Of a DNA stretch of 64,000 nt, positions 1 through 8,039 are shown piece by piece (position 1 is the first letter of the stretch; every line of letters starts with the position of its first letter). The DNA lies in the NCBI RefSeq assembly GCF_038404745.2, contig NZ_JAYKTT020000007.1:1-64000 (forward strand). Reading direction: 5' to 3'. A program made the translations under genes and the position numbers. The notes beneath the pieces are model-generated. The model saw nothing but the letters and a program-made list of their open reading frames with translations, made no database searches and was not told the DNA's origin. The DNA comes from Chlorogloeopsis sp038404745. GTDB lineage: Bacteria; Cyanobacteriota; Cyanobacteriia; Cyanobacteriales; Nostocaceae.

Positions 1-201
1 GATAAATCACCACTATATACACAGGAAAATTAAAGTAATTCCTATGGAATAGTCAGTCGCATTCGGCAGACACGTGTGAGAAGGGACACAATCGCTTGTT
101 AATGTACAAACCTCTAACTAGATTTTGCAAGCTCGCTGTGGATACTGAATGATTTCACTTGGCAACTAAAAGTAAATATAAAGAAAGATAGCAGTTTTAT
201 T

Positions 202-245
202 AAACCCCTAAGTACCTTTGCTGCAATGAACTTGAGGGGTTTTTT
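202..245 (+). terminator. Rho-independent terminator-like hairpin
   Basis: AAACCCCT (202-209) pairs with AGGGGTTT (235-242) and runs into a T tract ending at 245. It would end a transcript from the left of the window or from the unassigned 1-200 stretch, where I see no open reading frame. Confidence 0.6.
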
Positions 246-343
246 AGTTATTTTTAAGAATAATTACGCTGTTCCCAGATCCCTTACCTCTACCCGTAAC
301 TCTAATTTTGCCTAACCACTTACAACGTTTGACTCAATACTAT

Positions 344-431
344 GACTTACGCAAAATTCCTCTAAAGCCCTCTTTTCTCCGTGTTTTCTGTGTTCTCTGC
401 GGTTGATTCTTCCGTAACTCATGCGTAAGTC
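344..431. repeat. MITE-like repeat, family 1 copy 1
   Basis: An 88-bp element bounded by perfect 10-bp inverted repeats, GACTTACGCA at 344-353 and TGCGTAAGTC at 422-431. A diverged copy in reverse orientation lies at 46122-46219; the two share CTCTAAA, CCTCTTTTCT, TGCGGTT and TAACTC blocks in the same order. There is no coding capacity. It lies 80 bp upstream of the LURP-one-like gene. Confidence 0.7.
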
Positions 432-511
432 CTGAATACGAAAAATCTGTTTGTTATTCAGCTCACATATTTGGGATTAATAAAGTAAGAAATATTACTT
501 TTTTTATACGT

Positions 512-1096
512 ATGCATTATCCTTTTGAACTTACATTTAAGTTATGGGCATTTGCACCACAAATCTCAGTGATTGATAATCAAGGAAATTTCGTATTTTA
601 CGTCAAACAGAAACTTTTTAAGCTCAAGGAAGCAATTACCGTCTTTGCTGATGCAGAGCGAAACAATTCACTCTACTACATTAAAGCCGATCGCATAATT
701 GACTTTTCAGCTCGCTACGATTTTACCGACAGCAACGGAACTTATATCGGTGCGGTGAAAAGAAGAGGACTAAAATCTCTGTGGCGAGCACGTTATGACA
801 TCTTTGATGGCGAGACATCCACTTTATACATCCAAGAAAAAAACCCTTGGGTTAAAGTTATGGATGCTTTGTTTGCGGAAATTCCCATTGTGGGGATATT
901 CAGTGGTTATGTGTTCAACCCTGTCTACTTAGTCAGCCGTACAGATGGTACTGTGGTGATGCGTCTAGAAAAAATTCCCTCATTTGTTTCTAGAAAATTT
1001 ACCATCAAAGCCGTCGATCAATTCAGCGATCGCGAAGAAAAACAAGTGTTGTTAAGTTTGATCATGATGCTTCTGCTTGAGAAGACTCGCGGCTAG
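512..1096 (+). CDS. LURP-one-related (LOR/DUF567-like) protein
   Basis: A 194-residue soluble protein made of alternating short beta strands. It resembles the LURP-one-related/Tubby C-terminal fold: an N-terminal FELTFKLWAFAPQISVID segment, repeated strand-turn units (NQGNFVFYVKQK, DSNGTYIGAVKRR, TDGTVVMRLEK), and a helix rich in L and M at the C terminus (VLLSLIMMLLLEK). Proteins of this fold are related to phospholipid scramblases, but bacterial members have no settled function. It stands alone between a repeat element and rpsO, about 135 bp before rpsO. The ATG follows an AT-rich stretch with no strong Shine-Dalgarno sequence. Family assignment is by pattern and moderately sure; the function is unknown. 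Confidence 0.6.
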   Translation: MHYPFELTFKLWAFAPQISVIDNQGNFVFYVKQKLFKLKEAITVFADAERNNSLYYIKADRIIDFSARYDFTDSNGTYIGAVKRRGLKSLWRARYDIFDGETSTLYIQEKNPWVKVMDALFAEIPIVGIFSGYVFNPVYLVSRTDGTVVMRLEKIPSFVSRKFTIKAVDQFSDREEKQVLLSLIMMLLLEKTRG

Positions 1097-1231
1097 GAAT
1101 AGTTAATGAAACACATCCTGTATCCTGCATCTATTTTTACAGCAGTGCCAATATGACTCACTTAGCATACAGCATGATGGCTGTGATAATATGAGAGACT
1201 GCTGCATAAATTTTAGATAATTCATTGAATC

Positions 1232-1501
1232 ATGGCTCTAACGCAACAGCGCAAACAGGAGATAATTTCTCAATACCAAGTCCACGAAACCGATACTGGC
1301 TCTGCTGATGTCCAAATAGCTATGTTGACAGAGCGGATTAACCGCCTCAGCGAACATCTCCAAGCCAACAAAAAAGATTTTTCTTCTCGTCGGGGATTGT
1401 TGAAGCTGATCGGTCAGCGCAAACGTCTTCTATCCTATATTCAGAAGGAAAACCGGGAACACTATCAAGCTTTGATTGCTCGTCTCGGTATACGTGGTTA
1501 A
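1232..1501 (+). CDS. rpsO: 30S ribosomal protein S15
   Basis: The 89-residue length is normal for bacterial S15, which binds 16S rRNA centrally and organises the small-subunit platform with S6/S18. Family signatures are plain: DTGSADVQIAMLTERI at about residues 21-36, then HLQANKKDFSSRRGLLKLIGQR in the second half with the HxxDxxSRRGL core. The start is ATG, giving MALTQQRK. The next gene begins only 11 bp after the stop, so the two are probably co-transcribed. A GATAATAT motif about 40 bp upstream could be a -10 element. S15 often represses its own translation through its leader, but I see no structure that would prove this here. Confidence 0.97.
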   Translation: MALTQQRKQEIISQYQVHETDTGSADVQIAMLTERINRLSEHLQANKKDFSSRRGLLKLIGQRKRLLSYIQKENREHYQALIARLGIRG

Positions 1502-1512
1502 AACTACCGCCT

Positions 1513-1980
1513 ATGTCTGCTGAAACTGAAGGTAATCGCTTGCCCTTTGAACCGAAGAAAAAGCGCCAAAAACCGGCCAAAGCTCCAAGTAACTCGACTG
1601 CTGTTAAACAAGAATCTGGAAATAAAGAAAAGAAGAAACCAAAGTATACCAAAGAAGAAACTGCAATTCCTCAGGTAGTTAGTCAACGAATGATACGTCG
1701 CGTTGCTAGCTTCTGTGGAGTACCAACAGCTTTGGGTATTGCCTCTCTAGTATGCAGTTATCTGCTACTAATCTACGCCGGAATTAAACTACCTCCTGTT
1801 GCCGTATTGCTCGTAAATATGGGCTTTTTTGGTTTGGGGGTACTAGGAATCACTTACGGTGTCCTCTCTGCTTCTTGGGATGAAGACAGAGTGGGTACTC
1901 TGTTGGGATGGAGTGAGTTTACCACCAATTGGGGGCGGATGCTCGCAGCTTGGCGTGAAACTCGGCAAAAGAACATATGA
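1513..1980 (+). CDS. PAM68-family photosystem II assembly protein (DUF3464)
   Basis: The 155-residue protein has a highly basic N-terminal half (KKKRQKPAK near 15-23, KEKKKPKYTKEE near 38-49) followed by two predicted membrane spans (about 70-90 and 95-118) and a conserved tail SASWDEDRVGTLLGWSEF. This is the layout of PAM68/Sll0933, a thylakoid membrane factor that helps chlorophyll-binding PSII core proteins assemble. It follows rpsO by 11 bp, an adjacency I recall from other cyanobacteria, so translation and PSII biogenesis may share a promoter. The family call rests on the domain layout and the WDE/GxLLGWxEF tail. Function is by homology only. Confidence 0.85.
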   Translation: MSAETEGNRLPFEPKKKRQKPAKAPSNSTAVKQESGNKEKKKPKYTKEETAIPQVVSQRMIRRVASFCGVPTALGIASLVCSYLLLIYAGIKLPPVAVLLVNMGFFGLGVLGITYGVLSASWDEDRVGTLLGWSEFTTNWGRMLAAWRETRQKNI

Positions 1981-2052
1981 TTTTTGGCGCTCAGGTGTTC
2001 AAACAATTGCTACCTGGAAATTTTAATTTCTAGGGAATTGGGTCGATTAAAA

Positions 2053-2093
2053 AATGTTGAAGTGATTAAATTTAATATTTAAACTTCAACATT
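2053..2093. terminator. Hairpin after rpsO-PAM68
   Basis: Perfect 11-bp stem, AATGTTGAAGT (2053-2063) with ACTTCAACATT (2083-2093), and a 19-nt AT-rich loop. There is no long T run on the plus side; an A run precedes it, so the minus strand would carry the T tract. It probably ends or stabilises the rpsO-PAM68 transcript. Confidence 0.45.
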
Positions 2094-2177
2094 ATTAACT
2101 AATTTATCTTGCTTTTTTGTACCCGATTTTTAGTAGCATAAAAACTGAGCGCTATATTTATTTAATTTTTAGCTATT

Positions 2178-2382
2178 ACCTATTAAGTAGGTGGACATAA
2201 TTAAATATAAAATGGCAACTTCTAGAAACAGATGGAAAAGCCTTTTTTCTAAGTGGGGAAGTTGTTAGCTAATTCAAAGCCTTATGGCAAAAGCGTCTAA
2301 TGCTCTCTGTCTTCTACTTATTTAGTAGCTAATAATTAGCAAACAATTTTAAAAATCAAAACAACTTATTAGGGAACATAAC
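2178..2382 (+). promoter_or_regulatory. Structured leader region upstream of the DAHP synthase gene
   Basis: The gap 1981-2382 has no gene. Its second half holds several perfect short hairpins in a row: ACCTATTAAGTAGGT (2178-2192), CAACTTC/GAAGTTG (2216-2222 with 2258-2264), CTACTTATTTAGTAG (2314-2328) and GCTAATAATTAGC (2328-2340). The last two share base 2328, so they could be mutually exclusive. This could be an attenuator-like leader for the aromatic pathway gene, but it matches no riboswitch family I recognise. Confidence 0.3.
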
Positions 2383-3441
2383 ATGATTGTAGTTATGAAG
2401 GTTGGTTCTCCTGAAGCGGAAATCAACCGCGTCAGCGAGGAACTTAACACCTGGGGGCTAACACCAGAAAAAATTGTTGGTAAGCACAAAGTCGTAATTG
2501 GTTTGGTGGGCGAAACTGCCGACTTAGATCCGCTACAAATTCAGGAAGTTAGCCCCTGGATTGAGCAAGTACTACGGGTAGAACAGCCTTACAAACGAGC
2601 TAGCCGTCAATACCGTCATGGAGAAGCTTCTGAGGTAGTAGTTAATACTCCCGACGGGCCTGTAGTTATTGGCGAATACCATCCGTTGGTAGTAGTTGCC
2701 GGGCCTTGTTCCGTCGAAAATGAGGAAATGATTGTTGAGACAGCGCAGCGCGTTAAGGCAGCCGGAGCCAAGTTTTTAAGGGGCGGTGCGTACAAACCTC
2801 GGACTTCGCCTTATGCATTCCAAGGGCATGGCGAGAGTGCTTTAGGATTGCTGGCAGCAGCGCGAGAAGCTAGTGGACTGGGCATCATTACAGAAGTAAT
2901 GGACACCGCCGACTTAGACAAAATCGTGGAAGTTGCCGATGTCATTCAGGTAGGCGCAAGAAATATGCAAAATTTCTCCCTACTAAAGAAAGTGGGAGCG
3001 CAACCAAAACCAGTTCTTCTCAAGCGGGGAATGTCAGCAACAATTGAAGAATGGTTAATGGCTGCCGAATATATCCTAGCAGCAGGAAATCCAAACGTGA
3101 TTTTGTGCGAACGGGGAATTCGCAATTTTGATCGCCAGTACACCCGCAATACCCTGGATATATCTGTAGTACCAGTACTGCGAAACTTAACTCACCTGCC
3201 GATTATGATCGATCCAAGCCACGGTACTGGTTGGGCTGCTTATGTACCTTCTATGTCTATGGCATCAATCGCTGCCGGATGTGATTCTCTAATGATTGAG
3301 GTTCACCCTAATCCCAAGAAAGCTTTATCAGACGGCCCTCAATCTCTGACACCAGAAGCATTCGATCAGTTGATGCAAGAACTAGCAGTGATTGGTAAAG
3401 CTGTTGGACGCTGGCCACAACCTGCTGTGGCATTAGCATAG
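2383..3441 (+). CDS. aroF: 3-deoxy-7-phosphoheptulonate (DAHP) synthase, type I-beta
   Basis: Condenses phosphoenolpyruvate and erythrose-4-phosphate, the first step of aromatic biosynthesis. The 352 residues split into an N-terminal ferredoxin-like regulatory domain (about 1-75, MIVVMKVGSPEAEINRV) and a TIM barrel. Barrel signatures are VVVAGPCSVENEEM (about 103-116), GGAYKPRTSPYAFQG, LLKRGMSAT, and IMIDPSHGTG with the metal-binding His. This N-terminal domain type confers feedback control in characterised I-beta enzymes. The start is ATG 2383; ATG 2395 is an alternative. It stands alone behind a 400-bp non-coding leader. The symbol follows common usage for this class in bacteria. Confidence 0.95.
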   Translation: MIVVMKVGSPEAEINRVSEELNTWGLTPEKIVGKHKVVIGLVGETADLDPLQIQEVSPWIEQVLRVEQPYKRASRQYRHGEASEVVVNTPDGPVVIGEYHPLVVVAGPCSVENEEMIVETAQRVKAAGAKFLRGGAYKPRTSPYAFQGHGESALGLLAAAREASGLGIITEVMDTADLDKIVEVADVIQVGARNMQNFSLLKKVGAQPKPVLLKRGMSATIEEWLMAAEYILAAGNPNVILCERGIRNFDRQYTRNTLDISVVPVLRNLTHLPIMIDPSHGTGWAAYVPSMSMASIAAGCDSLMIEVHPNPKKALSDGPQSLTPEAFDQLMQELAVIGKAVGRWPQPAVALA

Positions 3442-3466
3442 AAATTATTTCTTTCCAATAACTAAA

Positions 3467-3496
3467 GACGTGGAGAAATTAGGGATTTCTCCGCGT
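3467..3496 (+). terminator. Hairpin after aroF
   Basis: GACGTGGAGAAAT pairs imperfectly (one mismatch) with ATTTCTCCGCGTC. It sits 25 bp after aroF and before the convergent lipoprotein gene. The T tract is weak, so termination is plausible but not certain. Confidence 0.4.
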
Positions 3497-3527
3497 CTCG
3501 TATTCTCCGCGTCCCCGCGTCAATTAC

Positions 3528-4409
3528 CTACCGCCTTCTGCTTCTGCTACCAAAACCTGTTGTTCGGCGGCTGGAGCTACCTCCACTACCAAAACTAGGA
3601 CTGCGTCTAGTGGTGTTAGTTCTACCAGAAGGTCTGAGTGTGCTACCGCCGTAGCCCGAACCAGTAGCGCGGCTATTTGTACCAGTACGTGGTGTGGTAC
3701 GTACTGTTGAACCGTTAGGATATGTTCTTCTGATGTTACCTGTAGTACGGAAAGCTGTGCGATTTCTCACTGCTGCTGGCGGCTGATTGTAACGACGCTG
3801 ATAACTTGTAATTGCATCGTTATAGCTTCTGCCATAGCCACCGTAACCAGTTATTACTCCCGGCTGATACACAGGCGGTACATAGTAATGAGGTCTAAAC
3901 AAGGCATTACCAATAGCCTGCCCTGCCACTGCCCCAGCTAAAGAGCCAGCAAAAGGTGTCCAAAAACCATTTTCTCGACGGACTACGACAGTTTCCTGCT
4001 GTCCGGTTTGAGGATCGGTGCGAGTCTCAGTGACGTTGTGGATGTACTCAATTTTAAAATCTTCCGTTAGGTAGAGGACGGGTTGTCCATTTTCTACCTT
4101 TAAGTAAGATTTCTTACCTTCCTTAATCTCCTCATCAGTCAACCGCGCCATTTGTAAATTTTGGGTTCTAACGGTTGGAGGTGTGGCACCCAGTAAAAAC
4201 AGGGTGTATTCCCCATCAGCATCGTTGTAGCTAGCTTGCTGCACTGGGTACTGTCCATCACTCAACTTAGTAACCTCAGATGTTTGACTAGCGTCTCTAG
4301 CTTGCGGCGGCGTAGTTTGGTTTGCTCCACCACCACAAGCAACCGTAGTCAAACACAAACTTAATGTTAAAAAAACTGCTGTAAATTTACGCAAAATGTT
4401 CATCAGCAT
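3528..4409 (-). CDS. Putative lipoprotein with basic, Ser/Thr/Gly/Arg-rich tail
   Basis: A 293-residue protein with a lipoprotein signal peptide: basic MNILRK, hydrophobic FTAVFLTLSLCLTTVA, and a lipobox-like TTVAC with Cys near residue 25. The middle (about 50-160) is a globular region with short charged segments (DGEYTLFLLGATPP, QPVLYLTEDFKIEYIHNV). A glycine/alanine stretch near 155-170 (PFAGSLAGAVAGQAIGNALF) could insert in a membrane. The last 100 residues are low complexity, rich in R, T, S, G and Y. ATG 4403 is an alternative start to 4409. I do not recognise a family. The layout suggests an envelope protein whose basic tail binds polyanions or peptidoglycan, which is inference. Confidence 0.65.
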   Translation of the reverse strand: MLMNILRKFTAVFLTLSLCLTTVACGGGANQTTPPQARDASQTSEVTKLSDGQYPVQQASYNDADGEYTLFLLGATPPTVRTQNLQMARLTDEEIKEGKKSYLKVENGQPVLYLTEDFKIEYIHNVTETRTDPQTGQQETVVVRRENGFWTPFAGSLAGAVAGQAIGNALFRPHYYVPPVYQPGVITGYGGYGRSYNDAITSYQRRYNQPPAAVRNRTAFRTTGNIRRTYPNGSTVRTTPRTGTNSRATGSGYGGSTLRPSGRTNTTRRSPSFGSGGSSSRRTTGFGSRSRRR

Positions 4410-4479
4410 TTTATTATTGTCCCATCTCCGAGCTTAACAATTTCTCCTTGCCTGTGCTAAGTACAGACGACCGTACAAA

Positions 4480-5073
4480 TTAGAGGGGAATCAACTCTGG
4501 ATAGTGTTGCAAAAGTTGATCGTTGGTGAGTTCATCACCCAACTGCGCTGGTGAGAAATGCACCTGAATAGCCCGCAGTTTATGTTTATAATGTAACCCT
4601 ATTAGTGCTTTCAAGCCTTCCTTAAGCGCGGTGATATTGGCTAAGTCAGTTTCTAATTCTGGTACTTCTCCCTCAAAAGCCACCGTAATCATAACAATGA
4701 CATTGCGCGTTACAGGCACCGAAAAAGACTCATCGTAATCAGAAGTAGAATGAAAATCGAGTTCGGTGCCATATCGTTGAGCAGAATCGGTAAATAATTC
4801 ATTTACATAGTCTCCGGCTTCGCCTTCACTCCAAAATACATCTCCTTCATTGGCAGCAGAAAGCCAGTCTTCTTCGTACCGCATTAAAGTTTCGCATAGT
4901 TCTACTAATCCTTCTCCTAAAACTTCCATGTCACCTTCGGCATCGATCGCTTCCCGTGCAGCACGATTTAATACTCCCAAAATTGGTGCTACCTCAGTTC
5001 CACTTAAATGCAGCATGATCCGGCAAACCACATAGCGAGTCTTACCTATCATTCGATTAAAGGAATCACGCAT
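4480..5073 (-). CDS. DUF1517-like conserved protein
   Basis: A 197-residue soluble protein without signal peptide. The C-terminal half resembles the DUF1517 domain: TRNVIVMITVAFEGEVP, then LANITALKEGLKALIGLHYKHKLRAIQVHFSPAQLGDELTNDQLLQHYPELIPL, i.e. a strand followed by the 'alpha-L-x-G-x-V-x-W/F-x-P' pattern and a terminal YPEL. The N-terminal half is acidic and helical. DUF1517 proteins are widespread in cyanobacteria and chloroplasts with no settled function. It is transcribed towards the lipoprotein gene (70 bp gap). A GGAG-like ribosome-binding site precedes the ATG. Confidence 0.6.
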   Translation of the reverse strand: MRDSFNRMIGKTRYVVCRIMLHLSGTEVAPILGVLNRAAREAIDAEGDMEVLGEGLVELCETLMRYEEDWLSAANEGDVFWSEGEAGDYVNELFTDSAQRYGTELDFHSTSDYDESFSVPVTRNVIVMITVAFEGEVPELETDLANITALKEGLKALIGLHYKHKLRAIQVHFSPAQLGDELTNDQLLQHYPELIPL

Positions 5074-5089
5074 TTTTCATCTCCTAAAA

Positions 5090-5154
5090 TTTGTTAGTAG
5101 TTCATAGATAGTAGACAGTTGTTGGTTGTTGGTAGTGTACTACTAACCACTAAC
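5090..5154. repeat. Degenerate heptamer repeats (ACTAACC/TAGTAGT type)
   Basis: Short degenerate repeats such as TTAGTAG, TTGTTGG and ACTAACCACTAAC, typical of cyanobacterial short tandemly repeated repetitive sequences. They lie just upstream of the DUF1517-like gene and adjoin family-2 repeat copies. Confidence 0.5.
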
Positions 5155-5157
5155 ACC

Positions 5158-5224
5158 GTACGGGCGGTTTTTACCAGCAATCTCTCTAAATAGATGAAAT
5201 ATCTTCTATATAAACCTGTACGCC
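5158..5224. repeat. Family 2 inverted repeat, copy A
   Basis: Begins GTACGGGCGGTTTTTA, contains CAATCTCTCTA and GATGAAATAT, and ends AAACCTGTACGCC. It shares order and sequence with copies at 5263, 10640 and 57746, and is the most diverged of the four at its right end. Confidence 0.6.
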
Positions 5225-5262
5225 AAGTGCTACAGTGCGCTTAACCCACCCCTACTAACTAC

Positions 5263-5328
5263 TGTAAGGGCAGGTTTTAACTGCAATCTCTGTAAAATAA
5301 CGAAATATTTAAATAAACCCACCTCTAC
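5263..5328. repeat. Family 2 inverted repeat, copy B
   Basis: GTAAGGGCAGGTTTTAA at the left, GCAATCTCTGTAAAATAACG in the middle, AATAAACCCACCTCTAC at the right. It lies in direct orientation 40 bp after copy A, between the DUF1517-like and pentapeptide genes, with heptamer repeats on its right. Confidence 0.65.
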
Positions 5329-5362
5329 AAAACACTAAGCACTATCCACAAACTACTAACCA

Positions 5363-6925
5363 CTAACTTATATAGTGGAATCCCTTAATAAAATCAATAA
5401 CTAGACTTGTAGAAGGTAGGCTTTGATTAGCTATTTCTTGAGCATTTTCGTCATAAATAGAAGTATTGATATCAGAACTTTCAATAAATTTTTTACCAAA
5501 ATTATGGTGGTAATGTATAATCAGGCTTTGAGCACTAGAATTAGTTAAAATTATCTGAGTTGGTGCTTGGAAAAAGTTCAGTTTAGCTGTAATTTGCCAG
5601 ATATTTTTTACTTGTTTAATAGTATTAGCATTTTCCCTTGCTGTTTCAATTAATGCTATCAATTGCTGCAATTTTTGGTGATTTGCCGCAGTTGTGACAG
5701 GCATATCTTCACCAGGTATTATTGCTAAGATTTGATGAATATTGTCTTGAGTAATTTCAGCGTCTTGAAAGGGAAGAATAGCTAGATAAGCAGTGGAAAA
5801 TAAATTGACATCGCTATCTACGCGGAAAGTAAAAACTGTACGGCGACGTCCAATTTCCATACTAGGGGGTTGCTGCCATTGCTGATATTGTTGAGCAATT
5901 TGGTAATAAGCACCAGCGATCGCAAAATTGGCTTCTGGATCTAAAGGTTTATCGACAATAATCCGAATGGTGGGTAAAGTTTCGTTAAAAAAGTCACGTG
6001 TTTCTTCGGCGTTGAAATTTTGGATGATAGAGCGATCGCCTCCGGGGCTAAGATCTACCCATTCACAAATCACACCTTCGGTTTTTAAACCAAACCTGGA
6101 GGTAGCATAAAGTTTGGAGCCTGTCAAAGTTGCTCCTGATAAGTCTGCACCTATCCACTCTACCTTCATTAATTTAGCCTGAGTTAAATCGGCATGAACC
6201 AAACTCGTATTTGTTAAATTGGCATTACTTAAATCTGCCCCAATTAAATTAGCACCACTTAATTTGGCTCCACTTAAATCTGCCCAGCGCAGATTGGCTC
6301 CACTTAAATCTGCCCAACGAAGATTTGTACCGCTCAAATTTGCACCAGTCAAGTCGGCATGGCTGAGATTTGCTTGTCTCATTTCAGCATCTCGGAAATT
6401 GGCACCGCTCAGTTCGGCTTTACTCAAGTCGGTGTTGCTTAAGTTGGCTCCTTCTAAATTGGCTCCTGTCAGGAAAGCATCCTTTAAATTAGCTTCGTTT
6501 AAATTAGCCTGTTTCAATACAGCGTGTCGAAGTGCAGCACCTCTGAGATCGGCTTTACTGAGGTTTGCTTGCATGAGATCGGCACGACTGAGATCAGCAC
6601 GTATTAACTCAGCACGAATTAACAAGGCTGATTGGAGTTGGGCGCGACTTAGATCTGCCCGAATTAAATTGGCTACATTGAGACTGGCATGATTGAGGTT
6701 AGCTTGGGCAAGATGAGCACCACGCAGTCTTGCCACATTTAGCTGGGCATGGCTTAAATTGCAGCCACTGAGATTTGCACCACTCATATTTACGATACTA
6801 AAATTAGCATGACTAAAATTAGCCTCGCTAAGTTTTACACCTCTGAGGTTAGCTTCTGAGAGGTTGATACCACTAAAATCTCTCATTCCCGCTTCATATT
6901 TGGCCAGTAATTCCTCTACAGTCAT
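5363..6925 (-). CDS. Pentapeptide-repeat protein with unknown C-terminal domain
   Basis: A 520-residue protein. Residues about 20-270 are almost unbroken pentapeptide repeats, A(D/N)Lxx (SGANLSGCNLSHAQL, LSGANLRWADLSGANL). These should form a right-handed quadrilateral beta helix of roughly 12 coils. From about 290 on, the repeats stop and a 230-residue globular region of mixed helix and strand follows (IRIIVDKPLDPEANFAIAGAYYQIAQQYQQW, VFTFRVDSDVNLFSTAYLAIL). I do not recognise that region. There is no signal peptide or membrane span, so the protein is probably cytoplasmic. Start ATG 6925 lies 81 bp from the divergent tyrA start. The repeat scaffold is certain; the function is unknown. Confidence 0.9.
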   Translation of the reverse strand: MTVEELLAKYEAGMRDFSGINLSEANLRGVKLSEANFSHANFSIVNMSGANLSGCNLSHAQLNVARLRGAHLAQANLNHASLNVANLIRADLSRAQLQSALLIRAELIRADLSRADLMQANLSKADLRGAALRHAVLKQANLNEANLKDAFLTGANLEGANLSNTDLSKAELSGANFRDAEMRQANLSHADLTGANLSGTNLRWADLSGANLRWADLSGAKLSGANLIGADLSNANLTNTSLVHADLTQAKLMKVEWIGADLSGATLTGSKLYATSRFGLKTEGVICEWVDLSPGGDRSIIQNFNAEETRDFFNETLPTIRIIVDKPLDPEANFAIAGAYYQIAQQYQQWQQPPSMEIGRRRTVFTFRVDSDVNLFSTAYLAILPFQDAEITQDNIHQILAIIPGEDMPVTTAANHQKLQQLIALIETARENANTIKQVKNIWQITAKLNFFQAPTQIILTNSSAQSLIIHYHHNFGKKFIESSDINTSIYDENAQEIANQSLPSTSLVIDFIKGFHYIS

Positions 6926-7006
6926 TAGGCTACCTCACCGGATGCCGACTTGAATAATCGGTCAATAACGTCGAAATTATCTGAAAGATGCAACTTCAAA
7001 ATCACA

Positions 7007-7849
7007 ATGAAAATTGGTATTTTAGGACTCGGACTAATTGGCGGCTCTTTAGGTTTAGATTTGCGATCGCAGGGACATTATGTCTTGGGAGTCAGTCGCC
7101 GGGAATCAACCTGTACTAAAGCGATCGCTCTAGGCAGCGTAGATGAGGCATCAGTAGACACGAACCTACTAGTTACCGCAGAAGTAGTATTCATTTGTAC
7201 ACCCATTAGACTTATTATTCCCACAGTTGAACAGCTAATTGCTTATCTACCTTCTAATGTAATCATCACTGATGTTGGCTCAGTGAAAACACCAATAGTG
7301 CAAGCAATTTCTTCATTATGGGAAAATTTCGTCGGCGGGCATCCTATGGCAGGTACAGCCGAAAGTGGGATTGAAGCGGCACAGCGGCATTTATTTGTAG
7401 ATAGACCTTATGTATTAACGCCAACAACAACAACTCCAAAAGCAGCAGTAACTGTTATAGAAGAAATTGTTCGGCAGCTGCGGGCGAGTATTTACCATTG
7501 TGCTTCAGAAGACCATGATCAAGCAGTGAGTTGGATTTCTCATTTACCTGTGATGGTGAGTGCCTCTTTAATTGCTGCTTGTATAAGTGAAACTGACTCG
7601 AAAGTTTTGCAATTAGCTCAGAAATTAGCAAGTTCCGGGTTTAGAGATACCAGTCGTGTTGGGGGTGGAAATCCGGAGTTAGGAGTGATGATGGCGCAGT
7701 ATAATCGGCAGAAATTGCTGAAGTCTTTACGAGAATATCGTCACAATCTTGATGAATTAATTAGCCTGATTGAACAGGAAAATTGGAAAGTTTTGGAGGA
7801 AAAATTGCAATCAACTCAACAGGCAAGAACTGCATTTGTTGATGATTAA
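7007..7849 (+). CDS. tyrA: Prephenate/arogenate dehydrogenase
   Basis: Oxidative decarboxylation in tyrosine synthesis; cyanobacterial members mostly use arogenate with NADP. The N-terminal Rossmann motif GILGLGLIGGSLGLDL directly follows the chosen ATG at 7007. Later signatures are FICTPIRLIIPTVEQL, DVGSVKTP, and GGHPMAGTAESG with the substrate-binding His, followed by the helical dimerisation domain (SWISHLPVMVSASLIAAC). An upstream in-frame start at 6950 would add 19 residues before the Rossmann strand, which is unlikely. Length from 7007 is 280 residues, normal for the family. It is divergent from the pentapeptide gene. Confidence 0.92.
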   Translation: MKIGILGLGLIGGSLGLDLRSQGHYVLGVSRRESTCTKAIALGSVDEASVDTNLLVTAEVVFICTPIRLIIPTVEQLIAYLPSNVIITDVGSVKTPIVQAISSLWENFVGGHPMAGTAESGIEAAQRHLFVDRPYVLTPTTTTPKAAVTVIEEIVRQLRASIYHCASEDHDQAVSWISHLPVMVSASLIAACISETDSKVLQLAQKLASSGFRDTSRVGGGNPELGVMMAQYNRQKLLKSLREYRHNLDELISLIEQENWKVLEEKLQSTQQARTAFVDD

Positions 7850-7851
7850 AT

Positions 7852-7966
7852 TCAAGTAATGCTCTCATTATTCAGCATCTGCTGGGTTGAGAAAATGTTC
7901 AGAATGTCATCTGGTAAAGGTGCATCAAAATCAGGAGAAATTACAACCGGTAAAAAGTTAAGAGTT
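7852..7966 (-). pseudogene. Possible antitoxin gene remnant (C-terminal fragment)
   Basis: Reading the minus strand from about 7966 to the TGA at 7852 gives an open frame that includes LPVVISPDFDAPLPDDIL. The pattern 'DFDAPLPxDxL' resembles C termini of small cyanobacterial type II antitoxins of the Phd/DUF2281 kind. There is no start codon or N-terminal domain; the upstream end runs into HIP1-rich repeats. Next to it lies an intact toxin-antitoxin pair. The identification rests on one short motif, so it is tentative. Confidence 0.35.
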
Positions 7967-7967
7967 G

Positions 7968-8037
7968 GCGATCGCTTTTATTTTTCTCTGTAGCCGTGCG
8001 ATCGCTTATATTTTTCTAAAGTAAAAATCGCGATCGC
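7968..8037. repeat. HIP1-containing direct repeat
   Basis: Two direct copies of GCGATCGCTTTTATTTTTCT (7968-7987 and 7998-8017, one mismatch) spaced 30 bp apart, followed by a third HIP1 octamer at 8030-8037. This is the densest HIP1 cluster I saw in the window. Confidence 0.6.
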
Positions 8038-8039
8038 AT

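Noticed and set aside
1347..1652. 101-codon minus-strand frame across rpsO and the PAM68 gene
   Set aside because: It covers two conserved genes on the other strand and shows no domain.
6219..6692. 157-codon plus-strand frame opposite the pentapeptide gene
   Set aside because: Its repetitive LAPLKSA composition is the antisense image of the pentapeptide repeats; there is no independent support.
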